Positions 8,152-16,497 of a DNA stretch of 56,369 bases are shown in pieces. Every line of letters begins with the position of its first letter. Position 1 is the first letter of the stretch. The notes beneath the pieces were generated by a model that worked only from the letters and a program-made list of their open reading frames with translations, was not told the origin of the DNA and ran no database searches. The stretch is taken from contig CALWNI010000008.1 in the NCBI GenBank assembly GCA_944382775.1, forward strand, positions 1 to 56,369, read 5' to 3'. Source of the stretch: an uncultured Allofournierella sp. (GTDB lineage Bacteria; Bacillota; Clostridia; Oscillospirales; Ruminococcaceae). Both the position numbers and the translations under genes were made by a program.

Positions 8152-10488
8152 TTAAACGCCACAAAACAATGCCATGCTTTGCAATATTACCATACCGGTT
8201 AGAATTCCGCTGCACAAATTTAAACCAACCGAGATATCTCGTCTGGTGCAAATCGCTTGATTTTCTCCAATCAGCAATAACAACAGCGGCAATACCGGCA
8301 AGAAATACCGCCCTTGAATACCAAAAATGGTTACTGCATTGATGGGTGTCCAAATCAATGCCGCCAAAACCACCAAACAGGTTACACCTGCCAAAATGGC
8401 AACCATCATGCATCGCCCCTTTGTGTGAATACGCACTGGTTCTGCCTGACTGCGCAGTGCCGAACACAGCAGCACGCCCACCAATCCCAAGGTCAAAAGC
8501 CAGCTGATTTCCAGTTTATGCACAATGGGTTCTCCCGGCAAAGCACCCACCAGCCCCTGCAAATAGGTCGGCAACTGCTGGCTTACGGTTTGCAACAATA
8601 ACTTTATGGTTGCACTGGGGTTCGCAATGATATAGCCAATGCTAAAGGTATAAATAGACTCACCATTCGGCTGGATTCCTGCCGCCATCTCTTCAGGCGT
8701 TAGGCGCAAACCGCTGTTTCCAAGTACCCAAATCGCAACACCGACAACCGATACCGCCACAACTACACCTGCGGCCATGGTTACCTTGCGGAATACGGAA
8801 GAATTTCTCCATTTCAGCCATGCCCCGGCAAACACAATTCCCAGTACCAATGCACCCATGGCAGCCAATCCGATGCGTTCGGTATCAATGCTGCGAAGCA
8901 TATAAACCACGGTTTCCAAATTGACCAGCTGCCAGCTGATAAAGCTTACCACACATACCAGCAGTTTATATCCCCTGCTGTGCCATGTTCCGCCAAGATT
9001 TTGCGGACGAATAAGCAAACACAGCGCAATCAACAAGATATAAATTGCCTTTGCCGGCGCAAACAATGCCGCAACCAGTATGAGTGCCAATTTTTTCTTC
9101 CAAGAAAACACATTGGCTTCAAAGATTCCCTGCAAACACAGAGCGGTAAACAGATAGGTTAATCCTAGCACCATGGTGTCTGCTGAAAAACTGCCTGCCA
9201 GTTCCAAGGACATTGGCAGCAAAGCCGCTGCAAAAAATACATTTTTTGCAAAAGGTGCCGCTTTGATTGCAAGCATACCCAAAAGTGTATAGGCAAGCAC
9301 ACTGCAAATCCGCCCCAAAAACAGCATGGGATAAAATCCAAGCCCAAGCAAACGAGCCAAAACAATGCCAATCATCTGGGGAAAATACTGCACCAATTGA
9401 ATATGAGCAGGTGCAACCACCCGAACATTTTCCGTGGTTTGTCCGTCATTTCCAAATCCACCTGGATGGTCCAACATCTGTTTATAGGCAAATACGCCAA
9501 TTTCTCCAGATTTATTCCGCATATAAGGAGCATCGCAAGCTCGCATGGGTAGGCTGTAAACTTCCCGACCATTGTCATCGTAAGATGCCATTACCCCCGG
9601 ATAGCCCAACACCTCATTGGCCAGCGAATACGCACCTGCCACATGGGTATATTCGTCCGGTGCTGCAAAAGGTGGTGTAACCATTGCAAATGCAACACCC
9701 AAAAACAGCGCAAACCAGGCAAAAACCATATGTGTTTTTGCTTTAAAGCAAACCGCCAAAGCCCAGCCGCCCATAACGGCAATAAACAGCACCAGTGCAA
9801 CAGGCGCAAACAGCTTCCAACCAATTTGTCCGCTATAATTCACAATGTACTGCATTGCGGCCGTTGCTGCGGTGGATTGCGGCTGCACTGCATCCGTTAA
9901 CGGGAAGTTCGGATTTGCCGCATTGGCTGAAACTGCCTGTTCCGGGTCCAAAACAATCGGAATCCCGTTGGCATCCAGTTCCACCTGCGGCATTTCACCG
10001 GTACCATAAATCAATCCCACCACATCTTCCGCTGTTTCCGGTTCATAATAGATATGCAGCGAATAAACCGTTCCATCTTGTTGGGAAAAAACAGGTTGAT
10101 CAAACACAATCGCCTGAAAATCTTTGCCCAAAATCTCGGTCATATCACATCGACCGCTGGTTAACACCTGCATATTCTGGTCCAGCAAATCCACATACAT
10201 GGTACCGCGCACAACCCGATTGTGTGTATCAAAATAAAGCCGTACACCATACAGCGGCATATCCGGCCCTGCTTTGATTTGTTGATACCAACCGGTTTGC
10301 GGATTTTGCGCATCCATTACCTGCTCTTCATTGTAATAGTCATGAACTTGCAGGTATTTCGATTGTCCGTTTACAGTTTTTGTAATGGTATATCCGGTCC
10401 AAGCAAGCACAACTGCCAAAATGCCCGCCAATAGGATTCCCGCCCATACTCGTTGATAGCGTGAAATCCATTTCCATATCTGCTTCAT
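8152..10488 (-). CDS. DUF2142 family polytopic membrane protein (GT-C-like)
   Basis: A 778-residue protein. The first hydrophobic segment is followed by a roughly 200-residue extracytoplasmic region and then many membrane segments. The block TPPFAAPDEYTHVAGAYSLA and the late GRYFLPVLPLLLLL are characteristic of DUF2142, a family related to GT-C glycosyltransferases acting on lipid-linked sugars for cell-surface polymers. I chose the ATG at 10488, with CGGAGGG 8 bases upstream; the longer frame would translate the neighbouring terminator. The acceptor and donor are unknown. Confidence 0.82.
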   Translation of the reverse strand: MKQIWKWISRYQRVWAGILLAGILAVVLAWTGYTITKTVNGQSKYLQVHDYYNEEQVMDAQNPQTGWYQQIKAGPDMPLYGVRLYFDTHNRVVRGTMYVDLLDQNMQVLTSGRCDMTEILGKDFQAIVFDQPVFSQQDGTVYSLHIYYEPETAEDVVGLIYGTGEMPQVELDANGIPIVLDPEQAVSANAANPNFPLTDAVQPQSTAATAAMQYIVNYSGQIGWKLFAPVALVLFIAVMGGWALAVCFKAKTHMVFAWFALFLGVAFAMVTPPFAAPDEYTHVAGAYSLANEVLGYPGVMASYDDNGREVYSLPMRACDAPYMRNKSGEIGVFAYKQMLDHPGGFGNDGQTTENVRVVAPAHIQLVQYFPQMIGIVLARLLGLGFYPMLFLGRICSVLAYTLLGMLAIKAAPFAKNVFFAAALLPMSLELAGSFSADTMVLGLTYLFTALCLQGIFEANVFSWKKKLALILVAALFAPAKAIYILLIALCLLIRPQNLGGTWHSRGYKLLVCVVSFISWQLVNLETVVYMLRSIDTERIGLAAMGALVLGIVFAGAWLKWRNSSVFRKVTMAAGVVVAVSVVGVAIWVLGNSGLRLTPEEMAAGIQPNGESIYTFSIGYIIANPSATIKLLLQTVSQQLPTYLQGLVGALPGEPIVHKLEISWLLTLGLVGVLLCSALRSQAEPVRIHTKGRCMMVAILAGVTCLVVLAALIWTPINAVTIFGIQGRYFLPVLPLLLLLIGENQAICTRRDISVGLNLCSGILTGMVILQSMALFCGV

Positions 10489-10590
10489 AGCAACCCTCCG
10501 CTTTTTACAAGCTGATTTATTGGTTATAATCCGTTTTATTTTACCCGAAAATATCAAAAAGCACAAGAAACACCCTGTTAAAGTCAAACA

Positions 10591-10621
10591 AAAAAGGCAT
10601 CCCATATCGGGATGCCTTTTT
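10591..10621 (-). terminator. terminator after the small zinc protein gene
   Basis: GGCATCCC/GGGATGCC stem with a 5-base loop, flanked by A5/T5; the U run follows on the minus strand. It separates the zinc protein gene from the DUF2142 gene. Confidence 0.88.
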
Positions 10622-10636
10622 ATTAAAAGAAAACGA

Positions 10637-10912
10637 TTAGTTTTCCTTCATCTTTGCGAAGCACTCGCTGCAATAAACAGGGCGGTCTTCACGAGGCTGG
10701 AAGGGCACACGAGCAGTGCTGCCACATGCTGCACAAGTTGCCTCAAACATCTCGCGAGTGTTGCGAGTAGCGTTCTTGCGAGCGTCACGGCAGCTCTTGC
10801 AACGCTGAGGCTCATTTTCAAAGCCACGGCTTGCGTAGAACTCCTGCTCACCTGCGGTAAATACAAACTCCGCGCCGCAATCTTTACATACCAGGGTCTT
10901 GTCTTCGTACAT
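10637..10912 (-). CDS. small double zinc-ribbon protein
   Basis: A 91-residue protein with two cysteine clusters. The first is CKDCGAEFVFTAGEQEFY plus CKSC, typical of the probable zinc-ribbon domain family. The second is CAACGSTARVPFQPREDRP followed by CSEC. The two halves are joined by a basic, Arg/Asn-rich linker. The ATG at 10912 is preceded by GAGGAGAA and is preferred to a start at 10960. Homologous proteins are widespread in Clostridia; role unknown, plausibly nucleic-acid binding (inference). Confidence 0.8.
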   Translation of the reverse strand: MYEDKTLVCKDCGAEFVFTAGEQEFYASRGFENEPQRCKSCRDARKNATRNTREMFEATCAACGSTARVPFQPREDRPVYCSECFAKMKEN

Positions 10913-10940
10913 GCTAGATTCTCCTCTGCATTTGTAATTT

Positions 10941-11009
10941 TGCCCGCGGAAGGATTTCAACCGACACCTTTGGATTGACCAATGCTCTAAATGTTAAGCT
11001 ACAGGGGCA
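10941..11009 (-). pseudogene. degenerate tRNA (pseudo-tRNA) with shortened anticodon loop
   Basis: The minus strand reads as a recognisable tRNA of 69 nt instead of 73. The acceptor arms pair at five positions (TGCCC/GGGCA), then a C-C mismatch. The D arm is GCTT/GAGC but lacks the G18-G19 pair. The anticodon region is TTGG-TCAAT-CCAA, so the 7-base loop is missing. The T stem has two mismatches, and the T loop is TTGAAAT where TTC is expected. No anticodon can be assigned. It lies in the upstream region of the small zinc protein gene. Confidence 0.6.
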
Positions 11010-11050
11010 TAGTAATAATATATTATAAGCCAACCGGCCTATAAACGTTG

Positions 11051-11605
11051 TTATTGCAATTGTTCTTTGCTTTGTCTCAGTTTTCTTCTTAACCGAACCA
11101 GCGCATTTTCAACTGCTTTTGGTGTGCGATTCAATGCTTCTGCAATTTGTTCATAACGATAACCATCTAAAAACAGGCTTAAAACATCACGTTCAAATGG
11201 AGATAGCTGTGTTTGAATCATACCCATTGTATTTTGGAACTGTTCATATTGTATGGTCAATTCCTCAGGGCTTGGGGTAACATGAATATCTTTTAAGGGA
11301 ACACTTTGGTTTAATGGCCCATGCTTTTTTCTGCTCGCTGCACGCTGCGCCGCAATAATTGCATTTTGAATGCAGATGGCTGCATATGCTTCAAAGGGAA
11401 CCTGCTTTTCAGCAGAATATCCTTTGATTGCACCAAATAACCCAATGATTCCTTCTTGTACTGCATCGTCAAATTCAAGCCCAGGGCAAATACTGTTTGC
11501 CGCTTTATATCGAATCAACGGCATCATGTGTGCTAACACACAAGCCACTGCCGATTCATCACCATTCTGCGCTTTCTGTAAAACTTCCAGCGTTATTTTA
11601 GGCAT
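11051..11605 (-). CDS. sigma-70 family RNA polymerase sigma factor (SigH-like/ECF-size)
   Basis: A 184-residue sigma factor. Region 2 spans about residues 20-90, with LEFDDAVQEGIIGLFGAIKGY (core binding) and FEAYAAICIQNAIIAAQR (the -10 recognition helix). Region 4 has an evident helix-turn-helix in RYEQIAEALNRTPKAVENALVRLRRKL. Size and motifs resemble SigH-type stationary-phase factors of Clostridia more than extracytoplasmic-function factors, and there is no adjacent anti-sigma gene. A sigma-A promoter lies about 190 bases upstream. Confidence 0.8.
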   Translation of the reverse strand: MPKITLEVLQKAQNGDESAVACVLAHMMPLIRYKAANSICPGLEFDDAVQEGIIGLFGAIKGYSAEKQVPFEAYAAICIQNAIIAAQRAASRKKHGPLNQSVPLKDIHVTPSPEELTIQYEQFQNTMGMIQTQLSPFERDVLSLFLDGYRYEQIAEALNRTPKAVENALVRLRRKLRQSKEQLQ

Positions 11606-11796
11606 TTAATAACCTCACTGCCAAATTAAGGATACTGCTTTTTTCTTGCATTGTCAATGATTTTTATTCTAATCTTTTCCTGTAAAATATATGCATATTT
11701 ACCAGTTTATGATTTTTCCCTCAAAATCAGACACCACGTTTTGAATATTTTTATCCTTTTGTGTCGCATTTTTGTATCCTTATGGTGTTAGTTAGT

Positions 11797-11825
11797 ATTT
11801 TAACACACGTTTTAGTATGGGTCAA
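11797..11825 (-). promoter_or_regulatory. sigma-A promoter upstream of the sigma factor gene
   Basis: On the minus strand there is TTGACC (11820-11825), a 17-base spacer and TAAAAT (11797-11802). The remaining gap between the sigma-factor gene and the helicase gene (11606-11921) is AT-rich, and I see no gene or RNA structure in it. Confidence 0.65.
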
Positions 11826-11921
11826 TGAATAAATACTACAAGATTTCAACGCTTTTTATGAGCAAATTGCCTTAAAAGATAGCCTCTGTTTCATGTCATG
11901 TCGCAAAACGCCTGAATTGAA

Positions 11922-13616
11922 TCAGCGTTTGTGCCGTCCACTTCTGCGTTTTTCGATGCCTGAATGATTGGATTTGGACGCTTTGCGCCGAACCCCGTTT
12001 TTCTGTGCTCTGCGCTGGTGCCCTTTGCCGGAAGCCAATGTTCCATACACTGTTTTTCCGCAAATTTTACAACCTTGCATTGCACTCATTACTTCATCCA
12101 AGCGTGCCTGTGCCACTTCCACCACACTGTATTCATCTGCAATATCAATGCGGCCTACCTCACGTCCGGTAATGCCGGCATGTTCGGTAATTGCCCCTAC
12201 CAGATGGTTAACGGTAATGCGGTTTTTGCGGCCCACATCCAAAATTATCGGACAATAACTACCGTTGCGGCGTTGCTTTGGCTCACGCTGTTCGGGCAGA
12301 GCAAATACCTCTGCAACAGGCGATATCTGCCCTTGGTAATGAAGCGACAGTGCTGCTTCTGCAATAGATTCCGCAGAATAGCCCTTTTCGCGCAAATCAC
12401 GAATTACTTCATTAAACAACATGTGGGTACCGGTATCCATAACCGCTTCCAGTGCAAGTGTAATGTCCAAACTTGCCTTTTTCTGAATATCCTTTGCGGT
12501 AGGAATGGGCATTTCTTTTGCTGCCCCGCTTGCCATGCGATGCAGGTCCGCTGCCTCTCTTCGGCTGGAACAAATGGTAACACTTGTGCCCTCTTTGCCT
12601 GCACGACCTGTTCTGCCAATGCGGTGAATGTAGTGCTCTTTATTGGGGGGCAAATCATAGTTAATCACATATTCCACATCGTTCACATCAATGCCGCGTG
12701 CCGCAATGTCGGTTGCCACCAAAACGGTGGTTTTTCCACCTTTGAAATTCCGCATTGTAGCGGTGCGCTGGTCTTGTTTAATATCGCTGTGGATGCTTTC
12801 TGCCGCAATATTCTGTTGACCCAGCAGTTCGGTAATTTCATCCGCCATTTTTTTGGTTGCACAAAAAACAATGGCGCGGGTTGGGCGATAATAGCGCAGC
12901 AATAATGCCAGCGCATCTTTTTTGCGTGCATGGGGCACTGCAATGTATTGCTGAAGAATTCGGTTTTCCTGTTCGTTATGTTGGCGATCCGCCTCAATCA
13001 GCTGCGGTGATTTCTGAAATTCTTTTGTGATTTTCATAATCGCCGGCGGCATAGTAGCCGAAAAAAACACGGTTTGACGGCTTTCAGGGGTATCGGTCAA
13101 AATGGTTTCAATGTCCTCTTTAAAGCCCATGTTCAGCATTTCATCCGCTTCATCTAAAACAACCATTTTTAACCGGTTCAGCTTAATGCTTTTGCGGCGC
13201 ATATGATCCATAATACGGCCCGGTGTACCCACAACCACATTGGCTTTACGCAAAGCAATGCACTGCTTATCGATACGAGCACCGCCGTAAACTGCCACCG
13301 AACGAATGTTTTCATTGAATCGAGACAGACGGCAAATTTCCTCGTTGGCCTGCATTGCCAGCTCTCGTGTGGGGCACAGCACCAAAACCTGAACGCCGCT
13401 TTTTTCTTGTTCGGTGTCCACCCGTTCAATGGCAGGAATTGCAAATGCTACAGTTTTACCTGTTCCGGTACGAGAACGTGCAATTACATCCACACCGGTA
13501 CGAATCACAGGAATGGCTTGTGACTGAATCGGAGTAGCCGCTTCAAACCCCATGCGCTCCACAGCACGCTGCATATCGGGGGTAAGGTTTAATTCGGAAA
13601 ATAAAGTTTTTGTCAT
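11922..13616 (-). CDS. DEAD-box RNA helicase with DbpA-type RNA-binding domain (DeaD/CshA-like)
   Basis: A 564-residue helicase with all core motifs. The Q motif is near residues 5-37, Walker A ARSRTGTGKT at 46-55, DEAD at 155-158, SAT at 186-188, and motif VI is HRIGRTGRAG. A DbpA-type RNA-binding domain follows (about 455-525, ILDVGRKNRITVNHLVGAI). A very basic tail closes the protein. This is the architecture of the cold-shock and ribosome-assembly helicases CsdA/DeaD. Transcription starts at its own promoter and must pass a strong terminator hairpin before the start codon. Confidence 0.92.
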   Translation of the reverse strand: MTKTLFSELNLTPDMQRAVERMGFEAATPIQSQAIPVIRTGVDVIARSRTGTGKTVAFAIPAIERVDTEQEKSGVQVLVLCPTRELAMQANEEICRLSRFNENIRSVAVYGGARIDKQCIALRKANVVVGTPGRIMDHMRRKSIKLNRLKMVVLDEADEMLNMGFKEDIETILTDTPESRQTVFFSATMPPAIMKITKEFQKSPQLIEADRQHNEQENRILQQYIAVPHARKKDALALLLRYYRPTRAIVFCATKKMADEITELLGQQNIAAESIHSDIKQDQRTATMRNFKGGKTTVLVATDIAARGIDVNDVEYVINYDLPPNKEHYIHRIGRTGRAGKEGTSVTICSSRREAADLHRMASGAAKEMPIPTAKDIQKKASLDITLALEAVMDTGTHMLFNEVIRDLREKGYSAESIAEAALSLHYQGQISPVAEVFALPEQREPKQRRNGSYCPIILDVGRKNRITVNHLVGAITEHAGITGREVGRIDIADEYSVVEVAQARLDEVMSAMQGCKICGKTVYGTLASGKGHQRRAQKNGVRRKASKSNHSGIEKRRSGRHKR

Positions 13617-13644
13617 ATGGTATCCTCAACTTGAAAAAAATCGC

Positions 13645-13692
13645 ACAAAAAAGCGCCGAAACTATTTGGTATATTCCAAATAGCCCCAGCGC
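13645..13692 (-). terminator. intrinsic terminator inside the helicase 5' leader (candidate attenuator)
   Basis: On the minus-strand RNA, 17 consecutive pairs form between 13676-13692 and 13653-13669 with a 6-base loop, then six U residues. Five of the pairs are G-U wobbles that do not exist in the plus-strand copy, so the hairpin is specific to the helicase transcript. It lies between the helicase promoter and its start codon, about 30 bases before the ATG. That placement fits regulated read-through rather than simple termination. Confidence 0.75.
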
Positions 13693-13715
13693 ATAACATG
13701 TGTCTTGTTTGGAAA

Positions 13716-13754
13716 ATGATAAACCGATGCTTTGTTGCACCTCGTCTTTATCAT
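13716..13754 (-). promoter_or_regulatory. 5' hairpin of the helicase leader RNA
   Basis: AUGAUAAA (13747-13754) pairs perfectly with UUUAUCAU (13716-13723), and inside it GGUGC pairs with GCAUC. The structure begins within a few bases of the predicted transcript 5' end. Just after it, CCAAAC (about 13707-13712) could pair with the UUUGG of the terminator's 5' arm, giving an alternative fold. The regulatory meaning is inference. Confidence 0.5.
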
Positions 13755-13765
13755 CTGATTTTTTT

Positions 13766-13794
13766 ATCATAACACCCAAACATCATAATGTCAA
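13766..13794 (-). promoter_or_regulatory. sigma-A promoter of the DEAD-box helicase
   Basis: A near-consensus minus-strand promoter: TTGACA (13789-13794), 17-base spacer, TATGAT (13766-13771). Predicted start near 13759, giving a leader of about 145 nt. Confidence 0.8.
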
Positions 13795-13821
13795 TGATTT
13801 TTCTAAATTTGTCCAAAACGA

Positions 13822-13853
13822 CAACCCCCATGCCGTATTAAGACACAGGGGTT
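13822..13853 (-). terminator. probable terminator of the hydrogenase-rubrerythrin operon
   Basis: AACCCC pairs with GGGGTT, and an inner TG/CA extends the stem past a bulge. Only a short T run (GTCGTTTT) follows on the minus strand, so termination may be partial. Confidence 0.45.
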
Positions 13854-13869
13854 CTGTACATTTATAAGA

Positions 13870-14526
13870 TTAGTAGTTTTCTTCGTGAACTTCAAAATAG
13901 CTCTGAGGATGTGCACAGGTGGGGCATACCTCGGGTGCTGCGGTACCTACTACAATATGACCACAGTTGCGGCACTCCCAAACCTTAACTTCGCTCTTTG
14001 CAAAAACCTGAGCGGTTTCTACGTTGCGCAGCAAAGCACGGTAACGCTCTTCGTGATGCTTCTCAATTGCACCTACCAAACGGAACTTTGCAGCCAGCTC
14101 GGTGAAACCTTCTTCTTCCGCAGTTTTTGCAAACTCTTCATACATATCGGTCCACTCGTAGTTTTCGCCCTCAGCTGCATGCAGCAGGTTTTGTGCGGTA
14201 TCGCCCAAGCCATTCAGCTCTTTAAACCACAGCTTTGCATGCTCTTTTTCGTTTTCGGCTGTTTTCAGGAACAGGGCTGCAATCTGCTCATAGCCTTCCT
14301 TTTTTGCTACCGAAGCAAAATAGGTGTACTTGTTGCGAGCCTGAGATTCTCCGGCAAATGCTGCCTCCAGGTTCTTCTCGGTTTTGGTACCTGCATATTT
14401 GTTGCCTGCTTGCTGCATTTTCTCAAATGCGGAAGCAGGCTGTTTGCAAACAGGGCAAACAAAATCAGCGGGCAGAGTTTCGCCCTCGTAAATATAACCA
14501 CAAACTTTACATTTCCACTTAGCCAT
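13870..14526 (-). CDS. rbr: rubrerythrin, from an internal start
   Basis: From the ATG at 14526 the frame encodes a complete 218-residue rubrerythrin. It has an N-terminal rubredoxin-like [10 protein letters not shown] ... CPVCK, the four-helix diiron domain with [14 protein letters not shown] and EKHHEERY carboxylate ligands, and a C-terminal rubredoxin [10 protein letters not shown] ... CPTC. It therefore has rubredoxin centres at both ends. AAAGGAGAAG precedes the ATG by about 10 bases, so separate translation is likely even though the hydrogenase frame runs into it. Rubrerythrin is an NAD(P)H- or ferredoxin-linked peroxide reductase of anaerobes. Confidence 0.88.
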   Translation of the reverse strand: MAKWKCKVCGYIYEGETLPADFVCPVCKQPASAFEKMQQAGNKYAGTKTEKNLEAAFAGESQARNKYTYFASVAKKEGYEQIAALFLKTAENEKEHAKLWFKELNGLGDTAQNLLHAAEGENYEWTDMYEEFAKTAEEEGFTELAAKFRLVGAIEKHHEERYRALLRNVETAQVFAKSEVKVWECRNCGHIVVGTAAPEVCPTCAHPQSYFEVHEENY

Positions 14527-15960
14527 AGTACATTCTTCTCCTTTGTTTTGATTTGTATTGTTAATCCTGGGATTTGCGCTCTCTTTTGTTTTATGTGCGA
14601 AAATATCGCTTCGATTTTTATAAGAAGTATGAAGCATTTTTTCAGCCATCTCACTTAGCGGCGCCCGATAAAACTCTTCATACACCTGCCGAATTTCCGG
14701 ATTTTCATGACTCTTGCGCAGCGTCATTGCTTGATCCCTTTGATAAAGCCCATTCATGCGGCCTTTGCGTATGGCATCGCCATCCTTTAGCAGGTCTTTC
14801 GGCTGTCCGCCGCCGCCAATACAGCCGCCGGGACAAGCCATTACCTCAATGAAGTGATACTGTTTTTCGCCCTGCAATACCTTTTCAATCACAGTTCGAA
14901 CATTTGCGGTGCCATATACCACTGCCACATTTAACGTTTGCCCTGCAATGGTTACGCTTGCCTCACGAACGCCTTCGTAGCCACGTACCGGCTGCAAGTT
15001 GCAAAATTCTTCCGGAACAGGCTGTTCTGTCATATATTCATAGGCGGTACGCAATGCCGCCTCCATTACACCGCCTGTATTTCCAAAGATAACACCGGCG
15101 CCGGAAGCTTGGCCCATCAAATCATCATAGGCAGAATCTTCCAATGCGGAAAAATCAATTCCTGCCTCTCGTGCCCAACGTGCCAACTCTCGGGTTGTAA
15201 TTACATGATCCATATCTTTCATGGTTGGGTCATTGTAATAGTCCGCAGCTGCATGCATCTCTTCCCTGCGAATCTCAAACTTTTTTGCAGTACAAGGGGT
15301 CAGTGCCACGTTTACAATTTTCTTCGGGTCAATTCCCTTTTTCTTTGCAAAATAGGTTTTTATTGTGGGACCTTGCATTCCAATGGGACTTTTTGCGCTG
15401 GAAAGGTGGGGCAATAACTGTGGATAATATTGTTCACAAAATGCCACCCAACCGGGGCAACAGCTGGTAAACTGTGGAAGAGGTTGTTCCTGCTTGGTGA
15501 TTCTTTGAATCAGTTCGCTGGCTTCCTCCACAATGGTCAAATCTGCCGCAAAGTTGGTGTCTAATACATAGTCTACCCCCAAAGCACGCAATAACGCAAC
15601 CATTTTGCCTTCCACAAAGGTACCGGGTTGTAAACCAAATTCTTCGCCCAACGCAACACGAACCGATGGCGATGTGCTTACAATTACCACCTTATCCGGG
15701 TCTGCAATTTGCTCCTTTACCTGCTGATACTCGTAACGTTCGGTAATGCTATCCACCGGACAAACGTTAGCGCATTGACCACAATAAATGCATACTGCTT
15801 TTCCGCCGGTTTGCTCCAGCGTATAACTTCCATGTACACTCATTTTTTGTGTACATACCTCTTTGCACATTCCACACTTGATGCATTTCTCCTCATCACG
15901 TTGAATGCTGGGATTGTCTGGTTCAATGGGTACACGCACCGATAACGGAAGATGATTCAA
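13870..15960 (-). CDS. [FeFe] hydrogenase continuing in frame into rubrerythrin (fusion ORF)
   Basis: The reading frame is open for 696 codons. Residues 1-478 are an [FeFe] hydrogenase with two 4Fe-4S ferredoxin motifs ([23 protein letters not shown]) and H-cluster motifs [16 protein letters not shown] and [16 protein letters not shown]. The second has Thr where clostridial CpI has Met353, a change I associate with group B enzymes such as CpIII. There is then no stop: a linker containing [15 protein letters not shown] leads directly into complete rubrerythrin. The start is a TTG at 15960 with AAAGGGG upstream, 14 bases after perR. The long frame from 16002 would overlap perR and has no ribosome binding site. 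Confidence 0.82.
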   Translation of the reverse strand: MNHLPLSVRVPIEPDNPSIQRDEEKCIKCGMCKEVCTQKMSVHGSYTLEQTGGKAVCIYCGQCANVCPVDSITERYEYQQVKEQIADPDKVVIVSTSPSVRVALGEEFGLQPGTFVEGKMVALLRALGVDYVLDTNFAADLTIVEEASELIQRITKQEQPLPQFTSCCPGWVAFCEQYYPQLLPHLSSAKSPIGMQGPTIKTYFAKKKGIDPKKIVNVALTPCTAKKFEIRREEMHAAADYYNDPTMKDMDHVITTRELARWAREAGIDFSALEDSAYDDLMGQASGAGVIFGNTGGVMEAALRTAYEYMTEQPVPEEFCNLQPVRGYEGVREASVTIAGQTLNVAVVYGTANVRTVIEKVLQGEKQYHFIEVMACPGGCIGGGGQPKDLLKDGDAIRKGRMNGLYQRDQAMTLRKSHENPEIRQVYEEFYRAPLSEMAEKMLHTSYKNRSDIFAHKTKESANPRINNTNQNKGEECTMAKWKCKVCGYIYEGETLPADFVCPVCKQPASAFEKMQQAGNKYAGTKTEKNLEAAFAGESQARNKYTYFASVAKKEGYEQIAALFLKTAENEKEHAKLWFKELNGLGDTAQNLLHAAEGENYEWTDMYEEFAKTAEEEGFTELAAKFRLVGAIEKHHEERYRALLRNVETAQVFAKSEVKVWECRNCGHIVVGTAAPEVCPTCAHPQSYFEVHEENY

Positions 15961-15974
15961 TGATATAATCCCCT

Positions 15975-16337
15975 TTACTTTTTGTTTTTGCAGTCCTCGC
16001 AAATATACATCAATTTCAGGTCATAGGCCAAAATTGGCACCCCTACCTGTTTTTGAAATTGCTCCGTTAAGTCCGTCAAATCCACATCCAATAGTTTTCC
16101 GCATTGCTTGCAAACCAAATGGTCATGGCGTTGTATTCGGTCGTACCGATCCGGCATTCCTTCTTGTGTAACACGGCGAATCAAGCCCATGTCACACAAT
16201 CGATTCAAATTGTTATATACGGTAGCCAAAACCACGGTAGGATACACCTGTCGCAATGCCTGAAAAACCTGTTCTGCCGTCATGTGGCTATAGGATTGTT
16301 CTACAATTTCGCAGATTTTTTTGACGTACTTTGTCAT
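15975..16337 (-). CDS. perR: PerR/Fur-family peroxide-responsive repressor
   Basis: A 120-residue Fur-family regulator. The winged helix covers about residues 1-70 ([25 protein letters not shown]). The metal-binding half has the [10 protein letters not shown] cluster and C-terminal CEDC, the paired CxxC structural zinc site. The N terminus is short compared with other PerR proteins. A perfect PerR-type box sits at its promoter, and the genes behind it are hydrogenase and rubrerythrin, so PerR rather than Fur or Zur is the better call. It is first in the operon and probably autoregulated. Confidence 0.85.
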   Translation of the reverse strand: MTKYVKKICEIVEQSYSHMTAEQVFQALRQVYPTVVLATVYNNLNRLCDMGLIRRVTQEGMPDRYDRIQRHDHLVCKQCGKLLDVDLTDLTEQFQKQVGVPILAYDLKLMYICEDCKNKK

Positions 16338-16349
16338 ACATTCTCCTTT

Positions 16350-16364
16350 TTAGAATGATTCTAA
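16350..16364. promoter_or_regulatory. PerR box at the perR promoter
   Basis: TTAGAATGATTCTAA is a 7-1-7 inverted repeat, matching the PerR-box layout (TTATAATnATTATAA) with G/C at one position of each arm. It begins five bases after the -10 element, so it covers the transcription start. A bound repressor would block the whole perR-hydrogenase-rubrerythrin transcript. Confidence 0.8.
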
Positions 16365-16368
16365 TTTC

Positions 16369-16396
16369 ATTATATTCCTTTTTCTATAAAAGTCAA
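16369..16396 (-). promoter_or_regulatory. sigma-A promoter of the perR operon
   Basis: Minus-strand TTGACT (16391-16396), 16-base spacer, TATAAT (16369-16374), directly upstream of the PerR box. Confidence 0.75.
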
Positions 16397-16421
16397 GCAA
16401 AAAATTTAATTTTATAAAAAC

Positions 16422-16461
16422 AAAGCGAGAGTTTCGGCTTTTAGCCCTAAACTCTCGCTTT
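16422..16461 (-). terminator. terminator after the lipoprotein gene
   Basis: AAAGCGAGAGTTT and AAACTCTCGCTTT form a 13-bp stem with a 14-base loop; on the minus strand it is followed by TGTTTTT. It isolates the lipoprotein gene from perR. Confidence 0.85.
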
Positions 16462-16497
16462 TTAATGGAAATCAAAACTAATCGGAATGGTGCTTCA

